Assembly: GCA_964370435.1 (NCBI GenBank)
Contig: CAYJJG010000023.1
Location: 1-21,174 of the forward strand
Length of the DNA: 21,174 nucleotides
Direction of reading: 5' to 3'
DNA from: CALVGQ01 sp964370435
GTDB lineage: Bacteria > Bacillota_I > Bacilli_A > Erysipelotrichales > Erysipelotrichaceae
The first letter of the stretch is position 1, and every line of letters begins with the position of its first letter. Below are positions 1 to 8,092 of the stretch, one piece after another. The position numbers and the translations under genes were made by a program. Under the pieces are notes generated by a model. The model was not told the DNA's origin. It saw only the letters and a list, made by a program, of their open reading frames with translations, and made no database searches.

Positions 1-15
1 CTCTCTTCCTTTGGT

Positions 16-24
16 ATTATAGCA
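16..24 (-). promoter_or_regulatory. extended -10 promoter reading off the left edge
   Basis: On the minus strand there is a perfect TATAAT (positions 21-16) preceded by TGC, giving a TGnTATAAT extended -10. No good -35 is seen about 17 bases upstream (TAAAAT at 44-39). It is followed on the minus strand by a purine-rich AAAGGAAGAG run (about 11-2) that could be the ribosome site of a gene beyond the left edge. It suggests that the leftward neighbour has its own promoter and is not simply the tail of the PadR operon. Motif reading only. Confidence 0.35.
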
Positions 25-89
25 TAAGATTTTAATAAATTTTAATTTATACTTTGGAAATTCTTACAAATGCATCTATAAAAGTAGTA

Positions 90-1046
90 TTAATCTTTAG
101 ATGCCTTGAATGTTTTAATAATACAGGTTAGTGAATCAAGCAGTATTATTATTGCTATAAATAGGGGACAAAAATAGAGATAGTTCATAGAAATAGCATA
201 ATTTGAGCAAAATTGAAGGAATTCTGGTGTTAATATATTAAAATCTTTAAACATATAGAAGTAACCAGCTAGTGTTATACCATTTGTTAGAATATTAAAA
301 AATAATACTTTTTTTGTATACCTTGAATCAATGATTTTAACAACATCAGCACTAATATTGACAATCCCAATAATTAAAATCAACCAACTAATGGAACTAA
401 CATATTCAATATTAAATATTGAAATAGTTACATTTTCCCATTCAAAGGGTAGTGCTATAAGATTAGGAGCAAACAATAAAATAGTGGTTATTAATACATT
501 GATAGTAATGCTTATATATGACTCTATAGAATTAATTTTTTCTTTCTTTTTAGGAACAGGCGGAAGAGTCTCAAAATTGAATTCTTCTAAGGATATAGCT
601 TTGTATTCTAAAAAGGCAAAAATTAGTGTAGTAGCACCAACTATAGATAATGATACCGAGATAAGACTTCCAATCAAATGATAGCTTGCTTCAATGATAT
701 CAACACTATTGAATACAACATTTAAAAAACTGGATAAACATAATCCAAAAACTACAGCAGATAAAATAATTTTTAAAAACATTCTATATTTCACAAGATA
801 TATACCGCTAATCAAAGCTTTTTGTTTTCCTAAGCCGTATTGTGCACCTACTTCATCAGGTGTTCCAAGTTCAGCAAGTACTACTCTTATGTCTTTATCG
901 TTAGCGATTAAATCCTTGCAGCGTTCTTCTAGCATATCATTGATGATAGAGCGCAATTCATTTAGAATATCATTTTTATTTTTATAAGGTAAATAGTTTG
1001 ATACAGCATATAAATATCGTTCTATTAAATCGTTATTCTTTTCCAT
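90..1046 (-). CDS. HAAS-domain integral membrane protein, partner of the PadR regulator
   Basis: About 318 aa. The first ~80 residues are soluble and helical, with the form of a HAAS domain (residues about 5-75, ending in a pattern like LGTPDEVGAQYG). The rest is hydrophobic with about six membrane segments, near residues 90-112, 127-147, 182-200, 220-240, 250-270 and 295-318, with a charged loop (PPVPKKKEK) between the second and third. HAAS proteins are typically encoded beside PadR repressors and are thought to sense or modulate membrane or transport processes; no enzyme motif is visible. The start at 1046 is chosen because GGAGGA (1059-1054) lies 7 bases upstream; an adjacent ATG at 1049 is possible. 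The gene overlaps the end of the PadR gene by 14 bases, so the two are co-transcribed and probably translationally coupled. The domain name rests on pattern recognition; a membrane protein is certain. Confidence 0.8.
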   Translation of the reverse strand: MEKNNDLIERYLYAVSNYLPYKNKNDILNELRSIINDMLEERCKDLIANDKDIRVVLAELGTPDEVGAQYGLGKQKALISGIYLVKYRMFLKIILSAVVFGLCLSSFLNVVFNSVDIIEASYHLIGSLISVSLSIVGATTLIFAFLEYKAISLEEFNFETLPPVPKKKEKINSIESYISITINVLITTILLFAPNLIALPFEWENVTISIFNIEYVSSISWLILIIGIVNISADVVKIIDSRYTKKVLFFNILTNGITLAGYFYMFKDFNILTPEFLQFCSNYAISMNYLYFCPLFIAIIILLDSLTCIIKTFKASKD

Positions 1047-1386
1047 CATTAGGTCCTCCATATAGTAAGTTGTTGATATTTTGAGCATAATTTGCATAAT
1101 GTATTTTCATCTTTTTTAATACTTCTGTTCCCAGAGGGGTAATAATATAGTATTTTCTAGGTTTTGCTTCACTGACTTCCCATTTACTTTCTAATAAGCC
1201 CTGAGCTTCTAATCGCCTCATTAAAGGATATAGCGTATTACCTTCGATAACTATGTTATGTTCCTCTAAGGTCTTCACCAGCTTATATCCATAAGTAGGT
1301 TGATGTAATTGACTAAGAACTAATAATGTTAGACTGCCACGCCGTAGTTCAAGTATTAATCCTGATAAAATTTCTTTAGCATCCAT
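1033..1386 (-). CDS. PadR-family transcriptional regulator
   Basis: 117 aa, the usual length of short PadR proteins (PadR-s1 type). The N-terminal winged helix has the family pattern: a helix with LRRGSLTLLVLSQL, then QPTYGYKLVKTLEEHNI, the wing region with GNTLYPLMRRLEAQGLLESKWE, and the beta-hairpin PRKYYIITPLG, followed by a short dimerisation helix. PadR proteins are dimeric repressors that respond to small hydrophobic compounds and often control a neighbouring membrane protein. The start at 1386 is preferred over an upstream ATG at 1407, because GAAAGG lies about 9 bases before it and nothing useful precedes 1407. Its promoter contains a dyad that is the likely binding site, so it probably represses itself and the downstream HAAS gene. 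Confidence 0.93.
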   Translation of the reverse strand: MDAKEILSGLILELRRGSLTLLVLSQLHQPTYGYKLVKTLEEHNIVIEGNTLYPLMRRLEAQGLLESKWEVSEAKPRKYYIITPLGTEVLKKMKIHYANYAQNINNLLYGGPNDGKE

Positions 1387-1427
1387 AATAGCCCGCCTTT
1401 CTATCAATAAAAAATATTGTTGAATTA

Positions 1428-1457
1428 ATTATAGTGTACGACACACACTATTGTCAA
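1428..1457 (-). promoter_or_regulatory. PadR operon promoter with operator in the spacer
   Basis: On the minus strand TTGACA (1457-1452) and TATAAT (1433-1428) are separated by 18 bases, a near-consensus sigma-A promoter. The spacer is almost entirely a dyad: ATAGTGT at 1431-1437 and ACACTAT at 1445-1451 on the plus strand, perfect 7-bp arms around a 7-base centre, overlapping three bases of the -10. A GTGT/ACAC dyad is compatible with known PadR sites of the ATGT-n-ACAT class. A repressor bound here would block RNA polymerase. The leader would be about 35 bases. Confidence 0.8.
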
Positions 1458-1574
1458 TTATTATATTGTTTCATCATTATACAAATTAAAAAAGCTATAA
1501 GAGGTACTTTATTTAAAAGACAAGACTTTTTTAAAAAAATTTCTATGATAAGATAAACAAGAGGTGAAGGATTC

Positions 1575-3713
1575 ATGGAAAACATACATATACGCTATAT
1601 TGCTGATCAACTTAAAGTTGAGGAAGCTCAAGTAATCAATACGCTAAAATTATTAGAAGAGGGCAATACTGTTCCTTTTATTGCACGTTATCGCAAGGAA
1701 ATGACTAAAGGTTTAGATGAGGAACAAATTTTAGTTATTCAGCAAGAATATCAATACCAAGTTAATTTAGCAAAGAGAAAAGAAGATGTACTGAGATTAA
1801 TAGAAACACAGGGTAAACTAACTGATGAGATTAAACTTGCTGTTGCATCGTGTACTAAATTATCACAGGTAGAAGATATTTATCGTCCTTATCAACAAAA
1901 GAAAAAGACAAGGGCAACCGATGCAATCGCTAAAGGATTAGAAGGTCTTGCGGACTTTATTATGCGATGTCCAAAAGAAGATAATGTTGAAGTGGAAGCA
2001 ATGAAATATCTTAATGATAAAGTGCTGACAGTGGAAGAAGCAATAGCTGGTGCAAAGGACATTATTGCTGAGCGAGTAAGTGATAATGCAAAATTAAGAT
2101 GGAAGATTAAAGAGTCGATTGAACGTTATGGTGTACTTGTTACTAAAGAAAAGAAGAAACATAGCGATGAAAATAAAGTATATAAAATGTATTATGATCG
2201 CCAAGAAAAATTACAATATTTAGTACCACATCGAGTAATGGCAATTGATCGTGCTGAGAGTGAAAAAGTAATTAGTGTTACTTTACAATATGATCAAGCA
2301 TATCTAATAAAATATGCAATTAGAGGTATTACTAGAGATCGTGAAACAAGTGCTCTTAGTTATATCGAAGATGCTGTTAAAGATGGTTTAAAAAGACTAG
2401 CATTTCCAAGTGTTGAACGTGAAATTCGTGCAGATTTTTCAACCAAGGCGATTGAACAATCAATTGAAGTTTTTACAATGAATGTAGAGCGTTTGCTTAT
2501 GCAACCACCATTACTTGGAAAAGTAATGTTAGGTGTTGACCCTGCTTATAGAACAGGATGTAAACTAGCAGTAATTGATGCCACTGGGCAAATGTTAAAA
2601 ATTGATGCTATATATCCTCATAAACCTATCGCAAAACTTGAAGAGGCAAAGAAGAAATTCTTAGCTATTTTAAAAGAATATCCGATTGAAGTTATTGCTA
2701 TAGGTAATGGTACAGCAAGTCGTGAAACAGAAAGTTTTGTAGCTTCAATAATAAAAGAAAATAAGCTTAATATACAATATACATTAGTTTCTGAAGCAGG
2801 GGCATCAGTGTATTCAGCAAGTGAATTAGCTCGTGCAGAATTTCCAGACTTGCAGGTAGAACAACGCTCTGCAATTTCTATTGCCAGACGATTACTAGAC
2901 CCACTTTCAGAGCTTATTAAAATTGATCCAAAAAGTATAGGTGTAGGACAGTATCAACATGATCTTCCTGCCAAACAATTAAATGAACGCTTGGATTTTG
3001 CGATATTGAAGTCTGTTAACCGTGTTGGAGTAGATTTAAATACTGCAAGCGTTGAACTTTTAAGTCATATTTCAGGTTTAAATAAGAGTATTGCAAATAA
3101 TATTGTTGCTTATCGTAATCAACATGGCAAATTTAATAATCGTCAAACCCTTTTAAAAGTAGCTAAATTAGGAGCTAAAGCGTATGAACAAGCTGCTGGA
3201 TTTTTAAGAATCCCTCAAGGTAAAGAAGTGTTAGATAGTACGCCAATTCATCCTGAAAGTTATGCTACGGTAAGAAATATTATGAGTGAATTACAAATAA
3301 ATCAATTAGGTACAATCGAGGTGCAAAAGCAAGTTCAAAGTGCAGATAAAGAAAAATTAATGCAACTTTGTAAAGTAGATGAGTATACTCTACAGGATAT
3401 TTTAGATTCTTTAGTGTCACCACTTCGTGATTATCGTGATCAATATGATGCACCACTTTTAAGAAATGATATTTTAACACTTGAAGACTTAAAAGAAGGG
3501 GAGCGTATGCAAGGGGTAGTTCGTAATGTGGTTGACTTTGGGGCTTTCGTAGATATTGGTCTTAAAGAAGATGGATTAATTCATATTACTAAATTAGCTA
3601 AAGAGAAAGTGGCTCACCCTTCAGAGGTTGTAGCCATCGGAGACATTTTAGATGTTGTGGTACATAAAATTGATGAAGAAAGACATAAGGTACAATTAAG
3701 TTTAATTGATTAG
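1575..3713 (+). CDS. tex: Tex-family RNA-binding transcription accessory protein
   Basis: 712 aa, full length for the Tex family. Domain order as expected: helical Tex N-terminal region (about 1-310, with the conserved VPFIARYRKEMTKGLDEE at 33-50), YqgF/RNase H-like domain (about 316-450, starting GKVMLGVDPAYRTGCKLA), helix-hairpin-helix region (about 485-545, with LNTAS and GLNKSIANNIV), and a C-terminal S1 RNA-binding domain (about 642-712, with GVVRNVVDFGAFVDIG). Tex binds nucleic acid and is linked to transcription and RNA metabolism; the catalytic role of its YqgF domain is doubtful in the family. The ATG at 1575 is preceded by GAGGTGAAGG. A possible -10 (TATGAT, 1544-1549) has no clear -35. 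The gene is transcribed divergently from the PadR operon and is closed by its own terminator, so it is monocistronic. Confidence 0.96.
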   Translation: MENIHIRYIADQLKVEEAQVINTLKLLEEGNTVPFIARYRKEMTKGLDEEQILVIQQEYQYQVNLAKRKEDVLRLIETQGKLTDEIKLAVASCTKLSQVEDIYRPYQQKKKTRATDAIAKGLEGLADFIMRCPKEDNVEVEAMKYLNDKVLTVEEAIAGAKDIIAERVSDNAKLRWKIKESIERYGVLVTKEKKKHSDENKVYKMYYDRQEKLQYLVPHRVMAIDRAESEKVISVTLQYDQAYLIKYAIRGITRDRETSALSYIEDAVKDGLKRLAFPSVEREIRADFSTKAIEQSIEVFTMNVERLLMQPPLLGKVMLGVDPAYRTGCKLAVIDATGQMLKIDAIYPHKPIAKLEEAKKKFLAILKEYPIEVIAIGNGTASRETESFVASIIKENKLNIQYTLVSEAGASVYSASELARAEFPDLQVEQRSAISIARRLLDPLSELIKIDPKSIGVGQYQHDLPAKQLNERLDFAILKSVNRVGVDLNTASVELLSHISGLNKSIANNIVAYRNQHGKFNNRQTLLKVAKLGAKAYEQAAGFLRIPQGKEVLDSTPIHPESYATVRNIMSELQINQLGTIEVQKQVQSADKEKLMQLCKVDEYTLQDILDSLVSPLRDYRDQYDAPLLRNDILTLEDLKEGERMQGVVRNVVDFGAFVDIGLKEDGLIHITKLAKEKVAHPSEVVAIGDILDVVVHKIDEERHKVQLSLID

Positions 3714-3734
3714 GTAGTGTAAACTACCTTTTTT
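3712..3734 (+). terminator. Rho-independent terminator of tex
   Basis: Perfect 7-bp stem AGGTAGT / ACTACCT (3712-3718 with 3723-3729), a GTAA tetraloop and a six-T run (3729-3734). The stem begins inside the tex stop codon. Confidence 0.9.
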
Positions 3735-3739
3735 AATTG

Positions 3740-3795
3740 TTTACAATATACATTTTGTAAATAGTATTTTGATTTTGTAAAAATTGAGGTAAAAT
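3740..3795 (+). promoter_or_regulatory. promoter region of the amidohydrolase pair with TTTACAA/TTGTAAA dyad
   Basis: The 90 bases between the tex terminator and the first amidohydrolase contain an inverted repeat, TTTACAA (3740-3746) and TTGTAAA (3755-3761), with a third TTGTAAA copy at 3775-3781. Two promoter readings are possible: TTTACA (3740-3745), 16 bases, TAGTAT (3762-3767), or TTGATT (3769-3774), 15 bases, TAAAAT (3790-3795). The dyad would overlap the first of these, so it may be an operator. None is close to consensus. Confidence 0.35.
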
Positions 3796-3824
3796 ATAAA
3801 ACATAGAGATAGGAGAAGATAATA

Positions 3825-4970
3825 ATGATTTGTATAAAAAATGGCTTAGTTTTTGATGCAGTAAATGAGGAAGCAAGTGTTCGAGATGTTCTTATTGAAG
3901 AAGGTAAGATTGTAAAAATAGGTGCTAATCTTAATGTAGAGCACTGTGATGAAATTATAGATGCTAATGGATATCATGTATATCCAGGTTTTGTGGACTG
4001 TCATTCACATTTAGGCTTGTTTGGTAGTGCAATCGGATTTGAAGGAAGTGATGGTAATGAGCCTACCGATCCAATAACACCACAGCTTCGCGCTATTGAT
4101 GCGATAGAGCCAATGGATGTTTCTTTTAGTGAAGCTTATCAAGGTGGAGTTACTACAGTTTGTACGGGTCCAGGAAGTGCTAATGTAGTTGGCGGCACAT
4201 TTATGGCTATGAAAACTTATGGTAAGTGTGTGGATGAAATGATAATTAAAGGCACTACTTCTATGAAATGTGCTTTTGGTGAAAATCCCAAAAGAGTTTA
4301 TAAAGATAAAAATAATTTTAGTCGTATGTCAACGGCTGCTAAGCTTAGAGAAGTTTTATTTAAAACTAAAGAATATGCGGCTAAGAAGAAAATTGGTGAA
4401 GAGGATGCTTCTAAAATGCCAGCATATGATTTTAAATTAGAGGCAATGTTACCCGTTGTTAATAAGGAAATTCCTTTAAAAGCTCATGCTCATCAAGCAA
4501 ATGATTTATTTACTGCTTTGCGTATCGCAAGAGAATTTGATGTGAATATTACTTTAGAACACGTAACAGATGGTGCTTTAATTGCAGAAGACTTAGCAAA
4601 GGAAGATGTTATGTTGGCAGTTGGACCTTCTTTGGGTCATGCCACTAAATTTGAGCTTAAAAATAAATCCTTTAAAACGCCAGGTATTTTAGCAGCTGCT
4701 GGATGTCACGTAAGTATTATTACTGATGCACCTGTAATTCCTCAAGAGTATTTGGCGCTTTGTGCAGGGTTGGCAGTCAAAGATGGTATGCATCCTTTTG
4801 ATGCTTTAAAGGCGATTACTATTAATGCAGCAAGACATACTGGTATTGAAGAGCGCGTTGGATCATTAGAAGTAGGAAAAGATGCGGATGTTGTTATTAT
4901 GGATGGATCTTGTTTTGAAGTAAAAACTAAAGTGATTGCTACCTACATTGATGGAAAGAAAGTAGCATAA
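3825..4970 (+). CDS. metal-dependent amidohydrolase (imidazolonepropionase-like), copy 1
   Basis: 381 aa, a full-length amidohydrolase-superfamily protein of the COG1228-like group: an N-terminal beta-sandwich strand set (1-50), the TIM barrel, and a C-terminal return to the sandwich (ADVVIMDG). Metal ligands are visible: H60 and H62 in DCHSHLG, H221/H223 in KAHAHQAND, H246 in TLEHVTDG, and D301 in ITDAP. The likely reaction is hydrolysis of a cyclic or N-acyl amide bond, but the substrate cannot be read from the sequence. No signal peptide, so cytoplasmic. The ATG has AGGAG about 9 bases upstream. The paralog 13 bases downstream aligns without a single gap (about 66% identical by hand count). 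The copies differ most at residues 11-50 and 271-290, which may tune substrate choice. Confidence 0.9.
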   Translation: MICIKNGLVFDAVNEEASVRDVLIEEGKIVKIGANLNVEHCDEIIDANGYHVYPGFVDCHSHLGLFGSAIGFEGSDGNEPTDPITPQLRAIDAIEPMDVSFSEAYQGGVTTVCTGPGSANVVGGTFMAMKTYGKCVDEMIIKGTTSMKCAFGENPKRVYKDKNNFSRMSTAAKLREVLFKTKEYAAKKKIGEEDASKMPAYDFKLEAMLPVVNKEIPLKAHAHQANDLFTALRIAREFDVNITLEHVTDGALIAEDLAKEDVMLAVGPSLGHATKFELKNKSFKTPGILAAAGCHVSIITDAPVIPQEYLALCAGLAVKDGMHPFDALKAITINAARHTGIEERVGSLEVGKDADVVIMDGSCFEVKTKVIATYIDGKKVA

Positions 4971-4983
4971 GGGGAGATATAAG

Positions 4984-6129
4984 ATGAAAGTTATTAAAAA
5001 TGGATTAGTATATACCGTAACTAAAGATACTCCTGATTATGTGGATATTTTAATTGATGGTAGTAAGATTATAAAAGTAGAAAAAGATATAGAAGTCACT
5101 GATAGAATGGAAGTTATCGATGTTCGTGGTAAAAGCGTGTATCCTGGATTCATTGATTGTCACACCCATTTAGGTCTATTAGGTAGCGCCATTGGTTTTG
5201 AAGGAAGTGATGGTAATGAGCCAACAGATCCTATAACACCACAGTTGCGTGCTATTGATGGTATTAATCCACAAGATATTACTTTTATTAATGCTAAAAA
5301 AGCTGGTATCACTACAGTTGCTACTGGACCGGGTAGCGCTAATGTTGTAGGTGGACAATACATGGTTATCAAAACACATGGTCATCGTGTTGATGATATG
5401 ATTGTAAAAGACGTAGTAGCGATGAAATGTGCTTTTGGTGAAAACCCTAAAAGAGTTTATAAGGATAAGGGTAATTTTAGCCGTATGGCTACTGCCGCTA
5501 AACTTAGAGAGCTTTTATTTAAAACTAAAGAATATGCAGCTAAGAAAAAAGCAGCTGAAGAGGATGCTTCTAAAATGCCAGCACATGATTTTAAATTAGA
5601 GGCAATGTTACCGGTTATTAATAAAGAAATTCCTTTAAAAGCGCATGCTCATCAAGCAAATGATATGTTTACAGCAATACGGATTGCAAAAGAGTTTGAT
5701 GTTAATATTACACTAGAACATGTTACTGATGGTGCTTTAATTGCAGATGAACTAAAGCGAGCTAATGTTCCTTTAGCGGTAGGACCATTACTTGTTGCTA
5801 AAAGCAAATACGAGGTTAGAAATCTGAGTTTTGATTGTCCAGTTGTTTTATCAAAGGCAGGAATTGAAATATCTTTAATTACAGATTCTCCAGTTATCCC
5901 ACTTGAATATTTACCAATGTGTGCTGGACTTGCAGTAAATCATGGGATGGATGAAGCTGCAGCATTACGTGCTATCACAATTAATCCAGCTAAGCATTTA
6001 GGGATTGAAGATCGAGTTGGCAGTATAGAAGTAGGAAAAGATGCCGATTTAGTTATTATTGATGGAGATCCTTTTGATATTATTGATGCTGTAAATTGTG
6101 TATTTATTAATGGAGAACAAGTGGTTTAA
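4984..6129 (+). CDS. metal-dependent amidohydrolase (imidazolonepropionase-like), copy 2
   Basis: 381 aa, the tandem paralog of the preceding gene with identical numbering: H60/H62 (DCHTHLG), H221/H223 (KAHAHQAND), H246 (EHVTDG) and D301 (ITDSP) are all kept, so it should also be active. GGGGAG lies 7 bases before the ATG, and only 13 bases separate it from copy 1, so the two form one transcript ended by the hairpin at 6142. Differences cluster in the N-terminal sandwich and around residues 268-295 (copy 1 has SLGHATKFELKN where this copy has LLVAKSKYEVRN), the region leading into the D301 strand. That points to divergence in substrate rather than loss of function. The two may also form a mixed oligomer; this is inference. 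Substrate unknown. Confidence 0.9.
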   Translation: MKVIKNGLVYTVTKDTPDYVDILIDGSKIIKVEKDIEVTDRMEVIDVRGKSVYPGFIDCHTHLGLLGSAIGFEGSDGNEPTDPITPQLRAIDGINPQDITFINAKKAGITTVATGPGSANVVGGQYMVIKTHGHRVDDMIVKDVVAMKCAFGENPKRVYKDKGNFSRMATAAKLRELLFKTKEYAAKKKAAEEDASKMPAHDFKLEAMLPVINKEIPLKAHAHQANDMFTAIRIAKEFDVNITLEHVTDGALIADELKRANVPLAVGPLLVAKSKYEVRNLSFDCPVVLSKAGIEISLITDSPVIPLEYLPMCAGLAVNHGMDEAAALRAITINPAKHLGIEDRVGSIEVGKDADLVIIDGDPFDIIDAVNCVFINGEQVV

Positions 6130-6141
6130 AAATATTGATAT

Positions 6142-6176
6142 AAAAGACAGGGTTTAAAAATCTTGTCTTTTCTTTT
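6142..6176 (+). terminator. terminator after the amidohydrolase pair
   Basis: AAAAGACA (6142-6149) pairs with TGTCTTTT (6164-6171), extendable by a G-U and a G-C pair, followed by a T-rich tail. The A-rich 5' arm could let it work in both directions. A TATAAT at 6176-6181 with TTTAAA 17 bases upstream (6153-6158) overlaps this hairpin and could be a weak promoter for the lipoprotein gene, though it would leave a leader of only about 12 bases. Confidence 0.75.
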
Positions 6177-6199
6177 ATAATATAAAAGGAGGAAAAACC

Positions 6200-6697
6200 A
6201 TGAATAAATTAATACTCATTTTTTTATTATTAATTGTAGTACAAGGATGTGTAAAAGTAGAAGATAATTTCCATGAAAATATTAATAATGATAATGTCGT
6301 CAGCAAACAAAATCTAGAAGAAACTACAACGACTAATAATTCATCGCATGAGTATGCTACAACTAATGTAGTTGAAGAAGATAGTAGGACAGTAGAAGAT
6401 ACTTATATTATAGGGAAGTTTATCGAAATTAATGCTTCAAACCCTAGCTCATTTGAATTTAGTGAACATACTTTAGTTGCCAATTTAAATGTATGCACTG
6501 GTTTTGATAGTATCGAGGGTGAGTATATAAAAAACGAAGATAGCTTAGAAATCTGGTTTGAAGATGCTAAGGGATATCCTTTTTTAGAAGGGGTGAGTTT
6601 TAAATTTAGCTTAATTGACCAATTTACGTTAAAATTAAGTGAAGGACAAGCAATGAGTTGTACTGGAAATACTGAAGAAGTATATATTATGGAATAG
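6200..6697 (+). CDS. small predicted lipoprotein of unknown function
   Basis: 165 aa. The N-terminus MNKLILIFLLLIVVQGC is a lipoprotein signal with the lipobox cysteine at residue 17, so the mature protein should be anchored to the outer face of the membrane. Residues 18-70 are polar, rich in Asn, Glu, Thr and Ser, and likely an unfolded tether. The remaining ~95 residues look like a compact beta-rich domain with aromatic residues and two cysteines (in the stretches NVCTGF and MSCTGN) that could form a disulfide outside the cell. I do not recognise the domain. A strong AAAGGAGGA precedes the start. Only 9 bases separate it from rimO, whose ribosome site overlaps this gene's stop, so the two are probably co-transcribed without an obvious functional link. 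Confidence 0.82.
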   Translation: MNKLILIFLLLIVVQGCVKVEDNFHENINNDNVVSKQNLEETTTTNNSSHEYATTNVVEEDSRTVEDTYIIGKFIEINASNPSSFEFSEHTLVANLNVCTGFDSIEGEYIKNEDSLEIWFEDAKGYPFLEGVSFKFSLIDQFTLKLSEGQAMSCTGNTEEVYIME

Positions 6698-6706
6698 AGG
6701 AAATAT

Positions 6707-8005
6707 ATGAATATAGGATTTATATCGTTAGGATGCAGTAAAAATTTAGTTGATAGTGAACAAATTATGGGTTTACTAAAAGAAGCAGGTTGTAATATCG
6801 TTAGTAGCGCATCTAAAGCAGATATTATTATGATTAATACTTGTGGATTCATTAATCCAGCAAAAGAAGAAAGTGTTAATACCATTCTTGAAATGGCAGA
6901 ATATAAACAAGATAGATGTAAAAAGTTAATAGTGCTTGGATGTCTTGCAAAACGTTATAAAGCAGAACTTCAAAAAGAACTACCTGAGGTAGATCGTTTT
7001 ATTGGTGTAGATGAATATGCTGATTTAGAAAGCATCTTAAGTGAAGAATTAGGAATTGCAATTAATCAAAAGTATGGAAAGGCACAGCGTTTAATTTCGA
7101 CTAAACCTTGGATGGCTTATTTAAAGATTGCGGAAGGTTGTAGTAATCGTTGTACTTATTGTGCAATCCCGCTAATTAGGGGAGGATATCGCTCTTATCC
7201 TATGGAAGATTTGCTTAAACAAGCTGAAAATCTAGCTGCTCAAGGAGTTAAAGAACTAGTTTTAATTGCGCAAGATACTACACGTTATGGTGAAGATAAT
7301 TATGGTAAGAGAAGATTAAATGATTTATTAATAGCTTTAAATGAAATTGAAGGTTTCCATTGGATAAGAATATTGTATATGTATCCAGATGAAATTGATG
7401 AGTCTTTAATAAGTACTATGAAAAAATGTCAAAAGGTACTACCATATTTTGATATTCCGCTACAACACGCCGATGATGAGATGTTAAAGGCGATGAATAG
7501 AAGAGGGACTATGAGTAGTGTTAAGGAAACTATTCAATTAATTAAAAATACCTTCGCTATGCCAGTGCTTCGTACCACAATGATTGTAGGATTTCCAAAT
7601 GAAACTGAAGCAGCTTTTAATGCGATGCTTGAATTTGTAAAAGAAGTAAAATGGGATCGATTAGGTGCCTTTACTTATTCTAAAGAAGAAGATACTGTAG
7701 CCTATGATTATCCTAATGAAATTGCTAATGAAATACAAGAAGAGCGGTATGCAGCACTTATGCAGCTGCAACAAACGATTGCAGATCAAAAGAGTCATCA
7801 GTTAATTAATCAAACTTTAGAAGTAATAGTAGAAAGCCTAGATGGAATATCACATCGTTATGCGGGAAGATCTATTCATAGTGCACCAGATGGAATTGAT
7901 GGTACAATTTATTTTACTAGTGAAAAACCAATAACTTTAGGGACTTTTGTACAAGTTTTAATTCATGATGCTAAAGATCATGATTGTTATGGTATAGCTG
8001 TGTAA
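6707..8005 (+). CDS. rimO: ribosomal protein uS12 methylthiotransferase RimO
   Basis: 432 aa, full length. It adds a methylthio group to the conserved Asp of ribosomal protein uS12 using two iron-sulfur clusters and S-adenosylmethionine. The N-terminal MTTase domain has cluster ligands C10 (SLGCSKN), C46 (NTCGFI) and C79 (VLGCLAKRY). The radical SAM domain has C145, C149 and C152 (GCSNRCTYCAIP). A C-terminal TRAM domain covers about 365-432. The SLGCSKNLVDSE start and the IPLQHADDEMLKAMNRRG segment are typical of RimO rather than MiaB. A GAGG ribosome site overlaps the preceding stop codon. Its last 29 codons and downstream DNA recur, decayed, at 10005-10179. Confidence 0.96.
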   Translation: MNIGFISLGCSKNLVDSEQIMGLLKEAGCNIVSSASKADIIMINTCGFINPAKEESVNTILEMAEYKQDRCKKLIVLGCLAKRYKAELQKELPEVDRFIGVDEYADLESILSEELGIAINQKYGKAQRLISTKPWMAYLKIAEGCSNRCTYCAIPLIRGGYRSYPMEDLLKQAENLAAQGVKELVLIAQDTTRYGEDNYGKRRLNDLLIALNEIEGFHWIRILYMYPDEIDESLISTMKKCQKVLPYFDIPLQHADDEMLKAMNRRGTMSSVKETIQLIKNTFAMPVLRTTMIVGFPNETEAAFNAMLEFVKEVKWDRLGAFTYSKEEDTVAYDYPNEIANEIQEERYAALMQLQQTIADQKSHQLINQTLEVIVESLDGISHRYAGRSIHSAPDGIDGTIYFTSEKPITLGTFVQVLIHDAKDHDCYGIAV

Positions 8006-8092
8006 AGAAAAATAAATGGACTATAAGGGATAATTGTTTTAAATTGTTTAGGTAGTATAATATAGAGCATCGATATAAATTGAGGAGAACTT
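7919..8092 (+). repeat. direct repeat A, left copy (rimO 3' end plus promoter)
   Basis: This segment matches 10005-10179. Over the first 100 positions (to 8018) I count 11 differences including one single-base gap, about 89% identity. Past that the match weakens but returns in the -10 region (TATAATATAGA) and again in ATAAATTGAGGAGAA just before the next start codon. The repeat therefore runs from inside rimO to the start codon of the gene that follows, and holds a usable promoter and ribosome site. Confidence 0.88.
8034..8061 (+). promoter_or_regulatory. promoter of the accessory TPR/PP2C cassette
   Basis: TTGTTT (8034-8039), 16 bases, TATAAT (8056-8061), 31 bases before the start codon. 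It lies in repeat A and is the counterpart of the promoter at 10119-10147 in front of the ROK gene. Confidence 0.6.

Noticed and set aside
331..987. Two plus-strand open frames (331-681 and 694-987)
   Set aside because: They lie antisense inside the HAAS membrane protein gene, have no ribosome sites, and their translations are unlike natural proteins.
5160..5385. Two minus-strand open frames inside the second amidohydrolase
   Set aside because: Antisense shadows of a highly conserved gene with no ribosome site.
6403..6885. 160-codon minus-strand open frame
   Set aside because: It spans antisense across the lipoprotein end and the start of rimO, both well supported, and has no start signal.
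8019..8092. Classical phage or integrative-element attachment sites at the cassette borders
   Set aside because: The repeats are long and diverged, there is no tRNA gene and no integrase in the window, so a site-specific att reading is not supported here.
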